DNA from: an uncultured Corynebacterium sp.
Lineage (GTDB): Bacteria > Actinomycetota > Actinomycetes > Mycobacteriales > Mycobacteriaceae
Reading direction: 5' to 3'
NCBI GenBank assembly: GCA_946223355.1
Contig: CAMIPB010000009.1
Span: 1 to 64,000 of the forward strand
Length of the DNA: 64,000 nucleotides
Shown here one piece after another: positions 17,749 through 26,702 of this stretch; position 1 is the stretch's first letter; each line of letters begins with the position of its first letter. The notes beneath the pieces are model-generated. The model was not told where the DNA came from. It was given only the letters and a program-made list of their open reading frames with translations, and did no database searches. A program made the position numbers and the translations under genes.

Positions 17749-19164
17749 GTGGCGCAAATCTACTTCCGCCGGATAATGGGAGTGGAGACTGAATACGGAA
17801 TTTCTGCGCGCACCGGTCAAGCTCGTTCTATTGGTGTCGATGAACTCGGGCGCGTGATGTTCGATCCGGTAAGGCAAATCTACGGCTCTACCAACGTGTT
17901 CAGGACAAACTCTTCACGTTTGTACCTCGATGTCGGTTCACATCCAGAAATAGCGACTGGGGAGTGCGATGACCTTATTCAACTCCTGCACCATGTACGC
18001 GCTGGGGATGAAGTTGTGAATCAGCTTGCGCTACAGGCCGAGGCAACGTTGAGCGAACGGTCTGGAAATCCGATTAACATTGTCCAACTTAAAAATAACG
18101 TTGATTCAGCAGGCAATAGTTATGGGTGCCACGAAAATTATCTCATTAGTCGAGACTTAGTTCTGAAAGAGACAGCTAATAGACTGCTGCCATTTTTGAT
18201 CACCAGACAGTTGTTGTGTGGAGCAGGGTGCATTTCGCATGATTCTGCTTCAGAGCAGTCGCGTTACCTCATATCGCAACGCGCGCACCACGTGTGGGAG
18301 TCAGTATCGTCTGCCACCACTCGCACGCGCCCAATGATCAACACGAGGGACGAACCGCACGCAGATTCACAGCTCTACAGGCGAATGCACGTCATAGTAA
18401 GCGATTCGAACATGAGCGACAGTTCATTCCTTCTAAAGGTTGGCACTACAATACTCGTGCTGGAAATGATTGAGGCAGGCTTCTTTGTACCGCCGTGGGA
18501 TTTAGTGGATGCAGCTGCGAGCATTCGTGAGATTTCCCACGATTGGACTGGCAGGAGCGAGATTGCCCTCAAAGATGGAACGACTATCTCAGCCTTGGAA
18601 GTCCAACGCCAAACACTCACACACGCCCAGCGTTGGCTTGAGCAACGCCCCGACGAAGGAACTTCCAATGCGCTACTCCAAGAAGTCACAAAGCTCTGGA
18701 ACAAAGTAGTCACCGCTTTAGAAAACCGAGACTGGATGAGCCTTAGCGGTGATGTGGACTGGGCGATTAAACTGAAGTTGCTCAAGGGCGTACAGACCCG
18801 ATTGAATCTGCCACGAGACGATTACAGTCATCCCAAACTTAAACAGGTGGATTTTGCTTACCACGACATCCGGCAAGGACGGGGACTGTTTTTGCTCCTA
18901 GAAGGGAAAAACCAGGTCAAGCGATGGTCAAGTGACAAGGATATCGCAGCAGCAGTTAAAGCCGCACCGTCTTCAACGCGGGCAAAGCTACGCGGTGATT
19001 TTCTTTCAGCCGCCCGTGCTCTAAACGTTGATCCCAGTTCATACACTGTGGATTGGACAAGAATTAAATTGAGCAAGGATGAACATCCACATGTGGTGGA
19101 CTTGAAAGATCCTTTTTGCGTGACGCATGAGGGCGTCGAGAAGCTCATAAAGCTGCTTAAATAG
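17749..19164 (+). CDS. pafA: Pup--protein ligase
   Basis: Uses ATP to form the isopeptide bond between Pup-Glu and a lysine of the target. Motifs: MGVETEYGIS near residue 9 with magnesium-ligand glutamates, LKNNVDSAGNSYGCHENY near 115, and NTRDEPHAD near 197. It is paralogous to dop but lacks the Dop loop; 471 residues is the normal size. It begins with GTG at 17749, three bases after pup, implying translational coupling. The downstream genes pafB and pafC keep the mycobacterial order. Confidence 0.96.
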   Translation: MAQIYFRRIMGVETEYGISARTGQARSIGVDELGRVMFDPVRQIYGSTNVFRTNSSRLYLDVGSHPEIATGECDDLIQLLHHVRAGDEVVNQLALQAEATLSERSGNPINIVQLKNNVDSAGNSYGCHENYLISRDLVLKETANRLLPFLITRQLLCGAGCISHDSASEQSRYLISQRAHHVWESVSSATTRTRPMINTRDEPHADSQLYRRMHVIVSDSNMSDSSFLLKVGTTILVLEMIEAGFFVPPWDLVDAAASIREISHDWTGRSEIALKDGTTISALEVQRQTLTHAQRWLEQRPDEGTSNALLQEVTKLWNKVVTALENRDWMSLSGDVDWAIKLKLLKGVQTRLNLPRDDYSHPKLKQVDFAYHDIRQGRGLFLLLEGKNQVKRWSSDKDIAAAVKAAPSSTRAKLRGDFLSAARALNVDPSSYTVDWTRIKLSKDEHPHVVDLKDPFCVTHEGVEKLIKLLK

Positions 19165-19191
19165 GGAGAGATTTTAGAAGGGAATGGTTTC

Positions 19192-20145
19192 ATGGCTAAA
19201 CAAGACACTGTCGCACGCCTAACGGATCTTTGTTTTGCGCTGCAAGGTGCTGCAATGAACCACTCTCGTCCACACAGAACTGCAGAGTGGATTATCGAGC
19301 AGGTCCCTGGCTACTCCGAGACACGTGCGAATGCACTAAAAATGGTGAGCCGAGATGTAGTCACCCTCATGCGTGCAGGAGTACCAATCCAAGTATCTAC
19401 CCAAGAAACAGATGACGGCAAGTCAACCGTGTATTCCATGAACTTGGATCAATATGCTTTGCCACAGGTAGAATTCTCCGCTCAGGAAGCTCAGGTTCTG
19501 GGGCTTGCAGCTGATCTCGGCCGTTCCGGGGGACTAGGAGCATTTACGAACAGTGGATGGACAAAATTAGCGGCATCTGGGGCGGAGCGCGACTTAAGTT
19601 CGCTTCCTCTTTACAGTGCTCGTAATGACCTCAGCACTTTAGCCCCAGAAGTACTTAAAAACCTGCTCACTTTAATCCGAAATGGGCTTCAAGCGAAATT
19701 TGATTACGTGCGGACTGCAACAAGCGAACCGGAATCCAGACTTTTGGACCCCTGGGGACTGGTTACGCTGAGCGGTCGCGTGTATCTCGTAGGTTGGGAC
19801 GTGCATAAGGACGCGATTCGTATCTTTCGGCTGACGCGTATTAGCAACGTGCGCGGAACTAAGAGAGGCATTAGCCACCCGGCACCAGAAGAGAATCTAC
19901 AGGCGATTGTGGAAGAATTCTTGTCGACTTCTGAACGTACGGATGCCCGCCTCCATATTCCGCACGGGGCAGCAGAAGAACTGGCCGAGCGCGGAACGAG
20001 ACACGGTGACTTTGTGGAGTTTAAGAACGTGGATCGAGATTGGTTAATACGAACCGCTACGGGATATGCCCCGGAAGTGATAGTGATATCCCCACCAGAA
20101 ATCAAAGCGGCAGTTATTGAGCTCTTGCAACAAGGGGTGAGGTAA
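19192..20145 (+). CDS. pafB: WYL-domain transcriptional regulator PafB
   Basis: 317 residues: an N-terminal winged-helix part (about residues 8-75), a central WYL domain (about 150-235, with LSGRVYLVGWDVHKDAIRIF as the core) and a C-terminal WCX extension. In mycobacteria PafB and PafC form a complex that activates LexA-independent DNA-damage genes, sensing through the WYL domains. The gene lies 27 bases after pafA and is followed two bases later by pafC, so the pair is co-expressed. Confidence 0.93.
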   Translation: MAKQDTVARLTDLCFALQGAAMNHSRPHRTAEWIIEQVPGYSETRANALKMVSRDVVTLMRAGVPIQVSTQETDDGKSTVYSMNLDQYALPQVEFSAQEAQVLGLAADLGRSGGLGAFTNSGWTKLAASGAERDLSSLPLYSARNDLSTLAPEVLKNLLTLIRNGLQAKFDYVRTATSEPESRLLDPWGLVTLSGRVYLVGWDVHKDAIRIFRLTRISNVRGTKRGISHPAPEENLQAIVEEFLSTSERTDARLHIPHGAAEELAERGTRHGDFVEFKNVDRDWLIRTATGYAPEVIVISPPEIKAAVIELLQQGVR

Positions 20146-20147
20146 AG

Positions 20148-21107
20148 ATGGCTAAGGACGCACCAGAAAAGCTTCAAGCTCTGGTCCGCTCATTGAACCT
20201 GGTTCCGTATTTTCGGTCTCATCCCAACAAGACTGTCTTTGAAGCCGCAGCCGATCTCGGTATGACTGCCCAGGAAGTAAAAGATGGCATGGAGGCGCTG
20301 TTTTGCACTGGGGTTGGCCAACATACCGAAGAAATGCTGGATGGTCGCGTATCTAATTGGCGCGATGTGGTTATCACCGAAGACCAAGGGCTTAACCGGC
20401 CATTGCGATTAACTCCAACTGAGGCTGGGGCGTTGCTTCTCATGCTCGAGTCTCTAGAAGCAACACCTGGGCTTATCGACGATTCCGCAGTTGTGTCCGC
20501 GGCCGCAAAAATTCGTTCCATCATGGATGAAAAGACCGCCGCCATTTATGACACGCTTGCACAGCCGGACCCTAGCGAAAGCGAAGCAGGGTCTTTGGTT
20601 ACAGAAGCTCTAGATAGGGGGCTAAAGCTTGAGTTCGATTATTGGTCTTCTCATAGCAACAGCACTAAACATCGAACTGTTTCTCCAGCTCGTGTTTTTA
20701 TTGGGGATTCTGAGGTCTACTTCATCGGGTGGGATGATGAATCATCAGCACACCGGACATTTAGGCTCGACCGCATGAGCAACGTAGAACTCAGCGCCGA
20801 AAAATCAACGCCGAACTTATCCTCGCTTAGCTTCACGGAAACAGACCCGTTCGGTTTTTCAGCAGCAGACACAGCTCGAGTGTCCGTTCATAAAGAATTC
20901 ACCTGGCTCCAAGAGGAGTTTCACATGGACTTGGATAGCGAACCTAAAAATGGCTGGTTTGCTGGCACAATGCCATATACTTCTATGGACTGGCTCGTTC
21001 GTTTTGCATTAACCTATAGTGACGCGTTGCGGGTTTTGTCACCGGAAACAGCCACCACGGCGATTTCGCAGCGTCGACAATCTGCGATCGACCGTTATAC
21101 TCAATAA
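20148..21107 (+). CDS. pafC: WYL-domain transcriptional regulator PafC
   Basis: 319-residue homologue of PafB with the same layout: helix-turn-helix start, WYL core near residues 165-225 (VYFIGWDDESSAHRTFRLDRM) and a C-terminal WCX domain. It is the expected heterodimer partner of PafB. The ATG follows the pafB stop by two bases with GGGGTGAGG as the ribosome-binding site. TatA begins 34 bases later. Confidence 0.93.
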   Translation: MAKDAPEKLQALVRSLNLVPYFRSHPNKTVFEAAADLGMTAQEVKDGMEALFCTGVGQHTEEMLDGRVSNWRDVVITEDQGLNRPLRLTPTEAGALLLMLESLEATPGLIDDSAVVSAAAKIRSIMDEKTAAIYDTLAQPDPSESEAGSLVTEALDRGLKLEFDYWSSHSNSTKHRTVSPARVFIGDSEVYFIGWDDESSAHRTFRLDRMSNVELSAEKSTPNLSSLSFTETDPFGFSAADTARVSVHKEFTWLQEEFHMDLDSEPKNGWFAGTMPYTSMDWLVRFALTYSDALRVLSPETATTAISQRRQSAIDRYTQ

Positions 21108-21141
21108 ACGGTCTTTAAGTAATTCAACGAAAGAGGAACTC

Positions 21142-21402
21142 ATGAGTGTTGGTCCTTGGGAAATTCTGGCAATCCTACTTGTCGTGCTGCTACTTTTCGG
21201 CGCGCGTAAACTGCCGGAGCTTGCCCGTTCTGTGGGCCGCTCAGCTCGTATCTTCAAGTCTGAAGTCAACGAGATGAAGGAAGAAAACAAGCAGGAACCA
21301 CAAGCACAACAAGGTCAGTTGCCGCCTCGTGAGCCTGCTGATGATGATTACTGGAGCAGCCCAGCTACCCAGCCAAATCAGCAACCAAACGGTCAGCAGT
21401 AG
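21142..21402 (+). CDS. tatA: Sec-independent translocase subunit TatA
   Basis: 86 residues: short periplasmic N-terminus, a membrane helix (WEILAILLVVLLLFGA), the FGARKLPELARSVGRS hinge and amphipathic helix, then a charged Gln/Pro-rich tail. These are the defining parts of TatA, the pore-forming component for export of folded proteins. The start at 21142 follows AAGAGGA; the longer in-frame reading from 21019 overlaps pafC and is discarded. tatC follows after 12 bases. Confidence 0.96.
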   Translation: MSVGPWEILAILLVVLLLFGARKLPELARSVGRSARIFKSEVNEMKEENKQEPQAQQGQLPPREPADDDYWSSPATQPNQQPNGQQ

Positions 21403-21414
21403 AGATAGTTCATC

Positions 21415-22407
21415 GTGCCACGCAAGACTTTTGGCGCGACACAACCATCAAGAAGGGCCACAAAGCGCAAAGCCAACCCGGCTGGTGAAATGACGCTTGT
21501 CGAACACTTGAAAGAGTTGCGTCGCCGAATCATCATTTCCCTCATCGGCCTCGTGCTAGGCACGATCGTGGGCTTTATTTGGTACCAAACAGCTCCTCCT
21601 GGCATCCAGCCACTTGGTGAATTGCTTCGTGGACCATACTGTAACTTGCCTGACGACATGCGTTTGTCCACCGGTGATGGCGAATGTCGTTTGTTGGCAA
21701 CAAGTCCTTTTGAGATGCTTCTTTTGCGCCTGAAGGTAGGCGCTTTGGCTGGCCTCGTTCTTTCCTCTCCTTTGTGGCTCTACCAGGTATGGGCGTTTAT
21801 TACTCCTGGTCTGCACAAATCAGAGCGTCGCTGGACATTTAGCTTCGTGGCCAGCGCGGTGTCCCTGTTTGTTTTGGGTGCGGTGCTTGCCTACTTAGTT
21901 CTTTTTGTCGGTCTAGAATTTTTGATGGGGATGGGAGACGAATTCCAAGCCTCGGCTCTTACAGGCCGTGAGTATTTCTCCTTTATCCTGGATCTTCTTG
22001 TGATATTCGGCGTGAGTTTTGAGATCCCACTATTGATTGTGATGCTCAACCTCGTTGGTCTTTTGGAATATCACCAGATTAAAGACAAGAGGCGTCACAT
22101 TATTGTTGCACTTTTTGTCTTTGCTGCATTTATGACTCCTGGGCAGGAGCCATTTTCTATGGTGGCGCTAGCGGTGTCGATGATTCTGCTGGTGGAGTTT
22201 GCACTTCAATTTTGCCGTTGGAACGATAAACGCCAGAAACGAAACAACCCGGAGTGGGCTGAATTGAACGATGATGAAGCCTCTGGTCCGATTGCCAAGC
22301 CGGAACCAGTTCCTTCTTCAACTCCCTTAAACCCGACTAAGCCATCTACGCCAGCTAACAAACCCGTTGAGAATCGTTCAGCTGATCCCTTTGGCGACGT
22401 CCTGTAG
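21415..22407 (+). CDS. tatC: Sec-independent translocase subunit TatC
   Basis: 330-residue receptor of the Tat pathway. MTLVEHLKELRRRIIIS (about residues 24-40) is the conserved N-terminal twin-arginine-signal-binding segment, followed by six membrane helices and conserved features such as SPLWLYQVWAFITPGL and the FGVSFEIPL loop carrying a conserved glutamate. The proline-rich C-terminal tail after residue 265 is a corynebacterial-type extension. It starts with GTG at 21415. No tatB lies next to it. Confidence 0.96.
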   Translation: MPRKTFGATQPSRRATKRKANPAGEMTLVEHLKELRRRIIISLIGLVLGTIVGFIWYQTAPPGIQPLGELLRGPYCNLPDDMRLSTGDGECRLLATSPFEMLLLRLKVGALAGLVLSSPLWLYQVWAFITPGLHKSERRWTFSFVASAVSLFVLGAVLAYLVLFVGLEFLMGMGDEFQASALTGREYFSFILDLLVIFGVSFEIPLLIVMLNLVGLLEYHQIKDKRRHIIVALFVFAAFMTPGQEPFSMVALAVSMILLVEFALQFCRWNDKRQKRNNPEWAELNDDEASGPIAKPEPVPSSTPLNPTKPSTPANKPVENRSADPFGDVL

Positions 22408-22432
22408 GTCAACCTAGGACGGCCAAAACCGG

Positions 22433-22438
22433 TAGCTT
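22433..22438 (+). promoter_or_regulatory. candidate -10 box of helY
   Basis: TAGCTT ends eight bases before the helY ATG in the 39-base gap after tatC. No ribosome-binding site precedes the ATG, which suits a leaderless message. Confidence 0.35.
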
Positions 22439-22446
22439 TGTAAAGT

Positions 22447-25260
22447 ATGACTTCCACACATTTGGATGACTTTCTTTCCGCGCTCAGTTTTCCTCTAGAT
22501 GACTTTCAACTTGAAGGTTGTAGAGCAGTAGAAGAAGGCCATGGGGTTTTAGTCTGTGCACCAACTGGCGCCGGAAAGACTATCGTCGGCGAATTCGCTG
22601 TGTCTCTGGCTCTCTCGCGCGGTACTAAGTGTTTTTACACCACACCAATTAAAGCGCTAAGCAACCAGAAATATCATGATCTGGTTGAAGAGCACGGTGA
22701 ACAGGAAGTGGGTTTACTCACCGGTGATGTTTCCATCAACGCTGGTGCAGACGTCGTCGTGATGACCACTGAGGTTCTCCGCAACATGATCTACGCGGAG
22801 TCCGCGAACCTTGATCGTTTAACACATGTCGTGATGGACGAGATTCATTTTCTCGCCGATGCTTCTCGTGGAGCGGTGTGGGAGGAGGTAATTCTCAATC
22901 TTGCAGATCACGTCAACATCATCGGCTTGTCTGCAACCGTGTCCAACTCCGAGGAGTTTGGTGATTGGCTCACCGCTGTGCGCGGAGATACTAAAGTGAT
23001 CGTTTCTGAGCACCGTCCAGTCCCTCTAGACCAATGGATGCTTTTAGGTCGCAGGATATTTCCTCTTTTTGAACCAGGAACCACTGGAGAAGTTAATAAA
23101 GAACTTGCGCACCGAATTAATCGTATAGAAGCACAAAGCTCGTCTCATTCGGGTACCGATGCTTCTGAAGAGCGTGCCGGTGGCTTCAAGTCACGCACCA
23201 AGTTTCGCCCACGCCACAAAGGCGGTGACAGAGTTAGTAGAAGTGGCGGCGTGCGCCCACAGGATAGGTATCGCCCCTTAGGGCGTCCAGAGGTACTTCG
23301 TATACTTCAGGGGCAAAACATGCTGCCCGCCATCACGTTTATCTTTTCTCGTGCGGGTTGTGATGGTGCTTTGTACCAATGTCTACGTTCCAAGATGGAG
23401 TTGACCAGCCCAGAGGAAGCAGAGACTATTAAGGCGATTATTGATAATGGCGTGGAAGGGATCCCGGAAGAAGATCTCGAGGTCTTGAACTTTCGCCAAT
23501 GGCGCCAAGCTCTATCCCGCGGTTTTGCCGCACACCACGCAGGTATGCTTCCCGCATTCCGGCATATAGTCGAAGAGTTGTTTGTAAAAGGCCTGGTTCG
23601 TGCGGTCTTTGCTACCGAAACTCTAGCGCTTGGCATCAACATGCCAGCCCGCACGGTCGTCCTGGAAAAACTCGTAAAGTTTAACGGCGAAGCGCACGTG
23701 GACCTTACGCCGGGGCAATATACTCAGCTCACTGGACGCGCGGGTCGCCGTGGAATTGACACTATTGGTAATGCAGTAGTGCTATGGGCACCCGCGATGA
23801 ATCCAGCAGAAGTTGCAGGTCTAGCATCCACCAGGACCTATCCGCTCATTTCCACATTTGCTCCCGGATACAATATGGCCATTAACCTGCTCAGCATGCT
23901 TGGTTTCGAGCAATCTCTTCGCTTGTTGGAAAAATCTTTCGCGCAGTACCAGGCGGATGGGTCCGTCGTTGAAGAGGCTCGAAGCGTAGAGAAAGCCGAA
24001 CATCGAGTGCGCACTCTGAAAGATCAGCTCAATGAGGCTTTAGCAGGGTTCGCACCGCCTGTTGCAGACGGCCAAGACGCAGTGGCGTTGCTTACTGAAT
24101 ACGTTAAGCTGCGAGCTCGACTATCCGAGGAGGAAAAGAATGCCAAGCGGAACAATGTCGAGGAGCGTACTAAGGAAGTTATTGCCGTTCTAGGAAGGCT
24201 GCAGCTCGGTGATGTCGTCGCTTTACCGGGAAAAAGGCACCCGATATTGGCAGTCGTGGCTACACCTGCGAACCAAACTCGAGATCCGCGTCCGTGGATA
24301 ACCACGGAAGATGGCTGGTCAGGTCGCATCGACGCAACAGGCGTAGCAATGCCGCCGATTGTGGTGGGGCATATGCGACTGCCCCGCAACGTGGTTAAGG
24401 CTCCACGCAAACACGCGAAGTATGTCAAAGATGAGTTTCGTCGGAGCCGGTACCAACGCCCGAAAAAGATGAAAACAGCTCCACGCACTCGCACCAACAA
24501 AAAAGTTGGCGAGCTTCGCGATGCAATCCGGCAACACCCGGCTCATTCCTGGCCGGCAACGGACCGGGAGCAGCTGGCTAGCCTAGCCCAAAGGCTCAAC
24601 CGTAGACAGCGTGACTTAGATAAACTTCAAGCAAAGATCTCACAAGCCTCGGATACCCTCGGCCGCACCTTTGAACGTATTGTCGCGCTCCTGGAAGAGA
24701 TGAATTACGTGGAGTTCGTTGGTGACGGAGACAACCGTCGCCCAGTGGTTACCGATGAAGGTGAGCGGCTCGCGCAAATTCACAATGAATCGGATCTCTT
24801 GGTGGCGCAATGTCTCAAACGCGGCATCTGGAACGAACTCGATCCAGCAGAACTTGCCGGAGTAGTTTCATTGTGCACGTTTGAAAATCGTAAAGCTTCT
24901 GGCGGAAGCCCAGAAGCAGCCACCGACCGCATGGCTGAAGCCATGAACGACACCTGGCGTATTTATACGGAATTAGTGGCTGACGAGCAACGACACAAAC
25001 TTCCTCTTACCCGAGAACCGGAAGCAGGTTTTGCCTTGGCCATTCACCAATGGACCGCAGGTGCACCACTCGGCTACTGCATGAAGGCAGCGGCGGAATC
25101 TGGTGCTGAGCTAACTCCAGGTGACTTTGTACGTTGGTGCCGCCAGGTAGTTGATCTACTACAGCAAGTAGCCAAGACGGGGTATGATGACGAAATTCGT
25201 CGCCATGCCCGACAGGCCATCGATGCAATTCAACGCGGTGTCGTTGCTATCGGCTCCTAA
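22447..25260 (+). CDS. helY: Ski2/Mtr4-like DEAH helicase HelY
   Basis: 937-residue superfamily 2 helicase. Motif I APTGAGKT near residue 38, motif II DEIH near 128, motif III SAT near 160, and the C-terminal helicase half with HHAGMLPAFR, ATETLALGINMPART and QLTGRAGRRG (motif VI) near 430. A basic insertion around residues 240-275 (rich in Arg, Ser and Gly) and a C-terminal DSHCT-type domain complete the actinobacterial HelY layout. The role is presumably RNA processing or turnover. Its stop overlaps the opposing protease gene by four bases. Confidence 0.95.
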   Translation: MTSTHLDDFLSALSFPLDDFQLEGCRAVEEGHGVLVCAPTGAGKTIVGEFAVSLALSRGTKCFYTTPIKALSNQKYHDLVEEHGEQEVGLLTGDVSINAGADVVVMTTEVLRNMIYAESANLDRLTHVVMDEIHFLADASRGAVWEEVILNLADHVNIIGLSATVSNSEEFGDWLTAVRGDTKVIVSEHRPVPLDQWMLLGRRIFPLFEPGTTGEVNKELAHRINRIEAQSSSHSGTDASEERAGGFKSRTKFRPRHKGGDRVSRSGGVRPQDRYRPLGRPEVLRILQGQNMLPAITFIFSRAGCDGALYQCLRSKMELTSPEEAETIKAIIDNGVEGIPEEDLEVLNFRQWRQALSRGFAAHHAGMLPAFRHIVEELFVKGLVRAVFATETLALGINMPARTVVLEKLVKFNGEAHVDLTPGQYTQLTGRAGRRGIDTIGNAVVLWAPAMNPAEVAGLASTRTYPLISTFAPGYNMAINLLSMLGFEQSLRLLEKSFAQYQADGSVVEEARSVEKAEHRVRTLKDQLNEALAGFAPPVADGQDAVALLTEYVKLRARLSEEEKNAKRNNVEERTKEVIAVLGRLQLGDVVALPGKRHPILAVVATPANQTRDPRPWITTEDGWSGRIDATGVAMPPIVVGHMRLPRNVVKAPRKHAKYVKDEFRRSRYQRPKKMKTAPRTRTNKKVGELRDAIRQHPAHSWPATDREQLASLAQRLNRRQRDLDKLQAKISQASDTLGRTFERIVALLEEMNYVEFVGDGDNRRPVVTDEGERLAQIHNESDLLVAQCLKRGIWNELDPAELAGVVSLCTFENRKASGGSPEAATDRMAEAMNDTWRIYTELVADEQRHKLPLTREPEAGFALAIHQWTAGAPLGYCMKAAAESGAELTPGDFVRWCRQVVDLLQQVAKTGYDDEIRRHARQAIDAIQRGVVAIGS

Positions 25261-25886
25261 TCCCCAAACTCCGACTGGAGTAACGCACAGGCGCGTCGGA
25301 TAGCTTGCGTGTGCGGGGCAACTAATGCGCCTGTAGCTACATGGGTGTTCATTCCAAAAGGAGAAGCAATAAGCGACTGGGTGGCCACTACTGAACCGTT
25401 TATAACGATCGGACCGCCTGAGTCGCCGTAGACCGCACTATTGCGGTTGAAAATGGCTACTGCATGCCGGACCACGGTTTTTAGATCATAGGAGATTGAA
25501 AATGGTAAACGGCCCAGAACATAACCGTGGCGCACAAGGGGAGTACGGGAATTGCCTCCATAACCATAGGTTATTGACCTGTTTCCAATACCCGGTACTC
25601 TCGTGGAGATTTCGGCCGTCACCATGGGTGGGGTTGACTCTGCCAAATAGGCTACTGCGAGGTCTGTTCCCTTAACGGTACGGACCGCTTCAACCCTGAT
25701 TCGAAATCCGTATGCGGAAACAAAAACTGGTTCATCTCGCAGACCTCGGAAAAAATGAGCGCACGTTAATACAAGCCGAGTTGATATTCCTGATGAACAG
25801 CTCAAGTCAGCATTAATAAGTACACCTGAGCAGTAGGTTTTTCTGCCCCGCACAAGAACGGGAGTTAGTCGTCGAGTTTTACTCAC
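25257..25886 (-). CDS. trypsin-like serine protease without visible export signal
   Basis: 209 residues with a full chymotrypsin-fold catalytic triad: His in LTCAHFF (near residue 43), Asp in GTDLAVAYL (near 75) and Ser in YGDSGGPIV (near 156). The GTG start at 25886 follows AGGATGG, and an in-frame stop lies just upstream. The protein therefore begins directly with the mature-like region, with no signal peptide, twin-arginine motif or propeptide. That is unusual for this family, whose members normally act outside the cell. Convergent with helY by a four-base overlap. Confidence 0.8.
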   Translation of the reverse strand: MSKTRRLTPVLVRGRKTYCSGVLINADLSCSSGISTRLVLTCAHFFRGLRDEPVFVSAYGFRIRVEAVRTVKGTDLAVAYLAESTPPMVTAEISTRVPGIGNRSITYGYGGNSRTPLVRHGYVLGRLPFSISYDLKTVVRHAVAIFNRNSAVYGDSGGPIVINGSVVATQSLIASPFGMNTHVATGALVAPHTQAIRRACALLQSEFGD

Positions 25887-25922
25887 GTGTCCATCCTAGT
25901 GTGAATTCAGGTTGCACTTAGC

Positions 25923-26702
25923 ATGAACAATATGACTAAAACACCTCCAGATTCTCCAGGAGCCTTGCTAGTTCTCGGCGGGCGTAGCGATATTGGCCAA
26001 GAACTCGCCCGATTACTCTGCTCAGAACGGCCCGTAATTCTTGCAGCGCGTGGTAACCACAATCTCCAGGAGTTTGAGGCTGAGCTTCTCGGTCTTGGCG
26101 CAACGCAGGTGCATTTCGTGGATTTTGAGGCCAACGATTGTTCGTCCCACAAGAAAGTGGTTGAACGTGCCCGACACCTAGCGGGCGAGTTAGCTGTTGC
26201 AGTCGTTGCTTTTGGCATTCTCGGCGAACAACACCGCGCAGAACGTGACTCTGCACATGCGGTAGAAATCGCGCACTTGGACTACGTTGCACAGATTAGT
26301 ATGCTCACGGAGCTTGAGAATCAGATGACATCCGGTCACATCGTGGCTTTTTCATCTATTGCTGGTTGGCGAGCCCGGCGTGCGAACTACGTTTATGGTT
26401 CCACAAAGGCTGGACTCGATGCGTTTTGCCAAGGTTTTTCCGATAAGCTGCAAGGTTCATCTATTGCGCTGATTACTGCCCGGCCGGGGTTTGTCATCGG
26501 TTCTATGACCGAAGGTATGAAACCAGCTCCGCTCTCTGTCTATCCGCAGGACGTTGCGAAGGCAATTGCAGGCGAGATCAAGGATCAAATCTCGAGAAGG
26601 AAGATGAAATCTACAACGCTGTGGATTCCCCGCAGGCTTGGCCTGCTGGCGCTGATTATGCGTCTTGTACCGCGGCCACTATGGCGGAAGATGCCGCGTT
26701 AA
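25923..26702 (+). CDS. short-chain dehydrogenase, DprE2-like
   Basis: 259-residue Rossmann-fold oxidoreductase: LVLGGRSDIGQELAR is the nucleotide-binding glycine motif, and SSIAGWRARRANYVYGSTKAGLD holds the Ser-Tyr-Lys catalytic triad. Overall pattern and the C-terminal hydrophobic-basic end resemble decaprenylphosphoryl-2-keto-ribose reductase (DprE2) of arabinan synthesis, but the usual partner dprE1 is not adjacent, so it may be a paralogue acting on another sugar lipid. Alternative start at 25932. The 3' end overlaps the next minus-strand gene by four bases. Confidence 0.8.
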   Translation: MNNMTKTPPDSPGALLVLGGRSDIGQELARLLCSERPVILAARGNHNLQEFEAELLGLGATQVHFVDFEANDCSSHKKVVERARHLAGELAVAVVAFGILGEQHRAERDSAHAVEIAHLDYVAQISMLTELENQMTSGHIVAFSSIAGWRARRANYVYGSTKAGLDAFCQGFSDKLQGSSIALITARPGFVIGSMTEGMKPAPLSVYPQDVAKAIAGEIKDQISRRKMKSTTLWIPRRLGLLALIMRLVPRPLWRKMPR

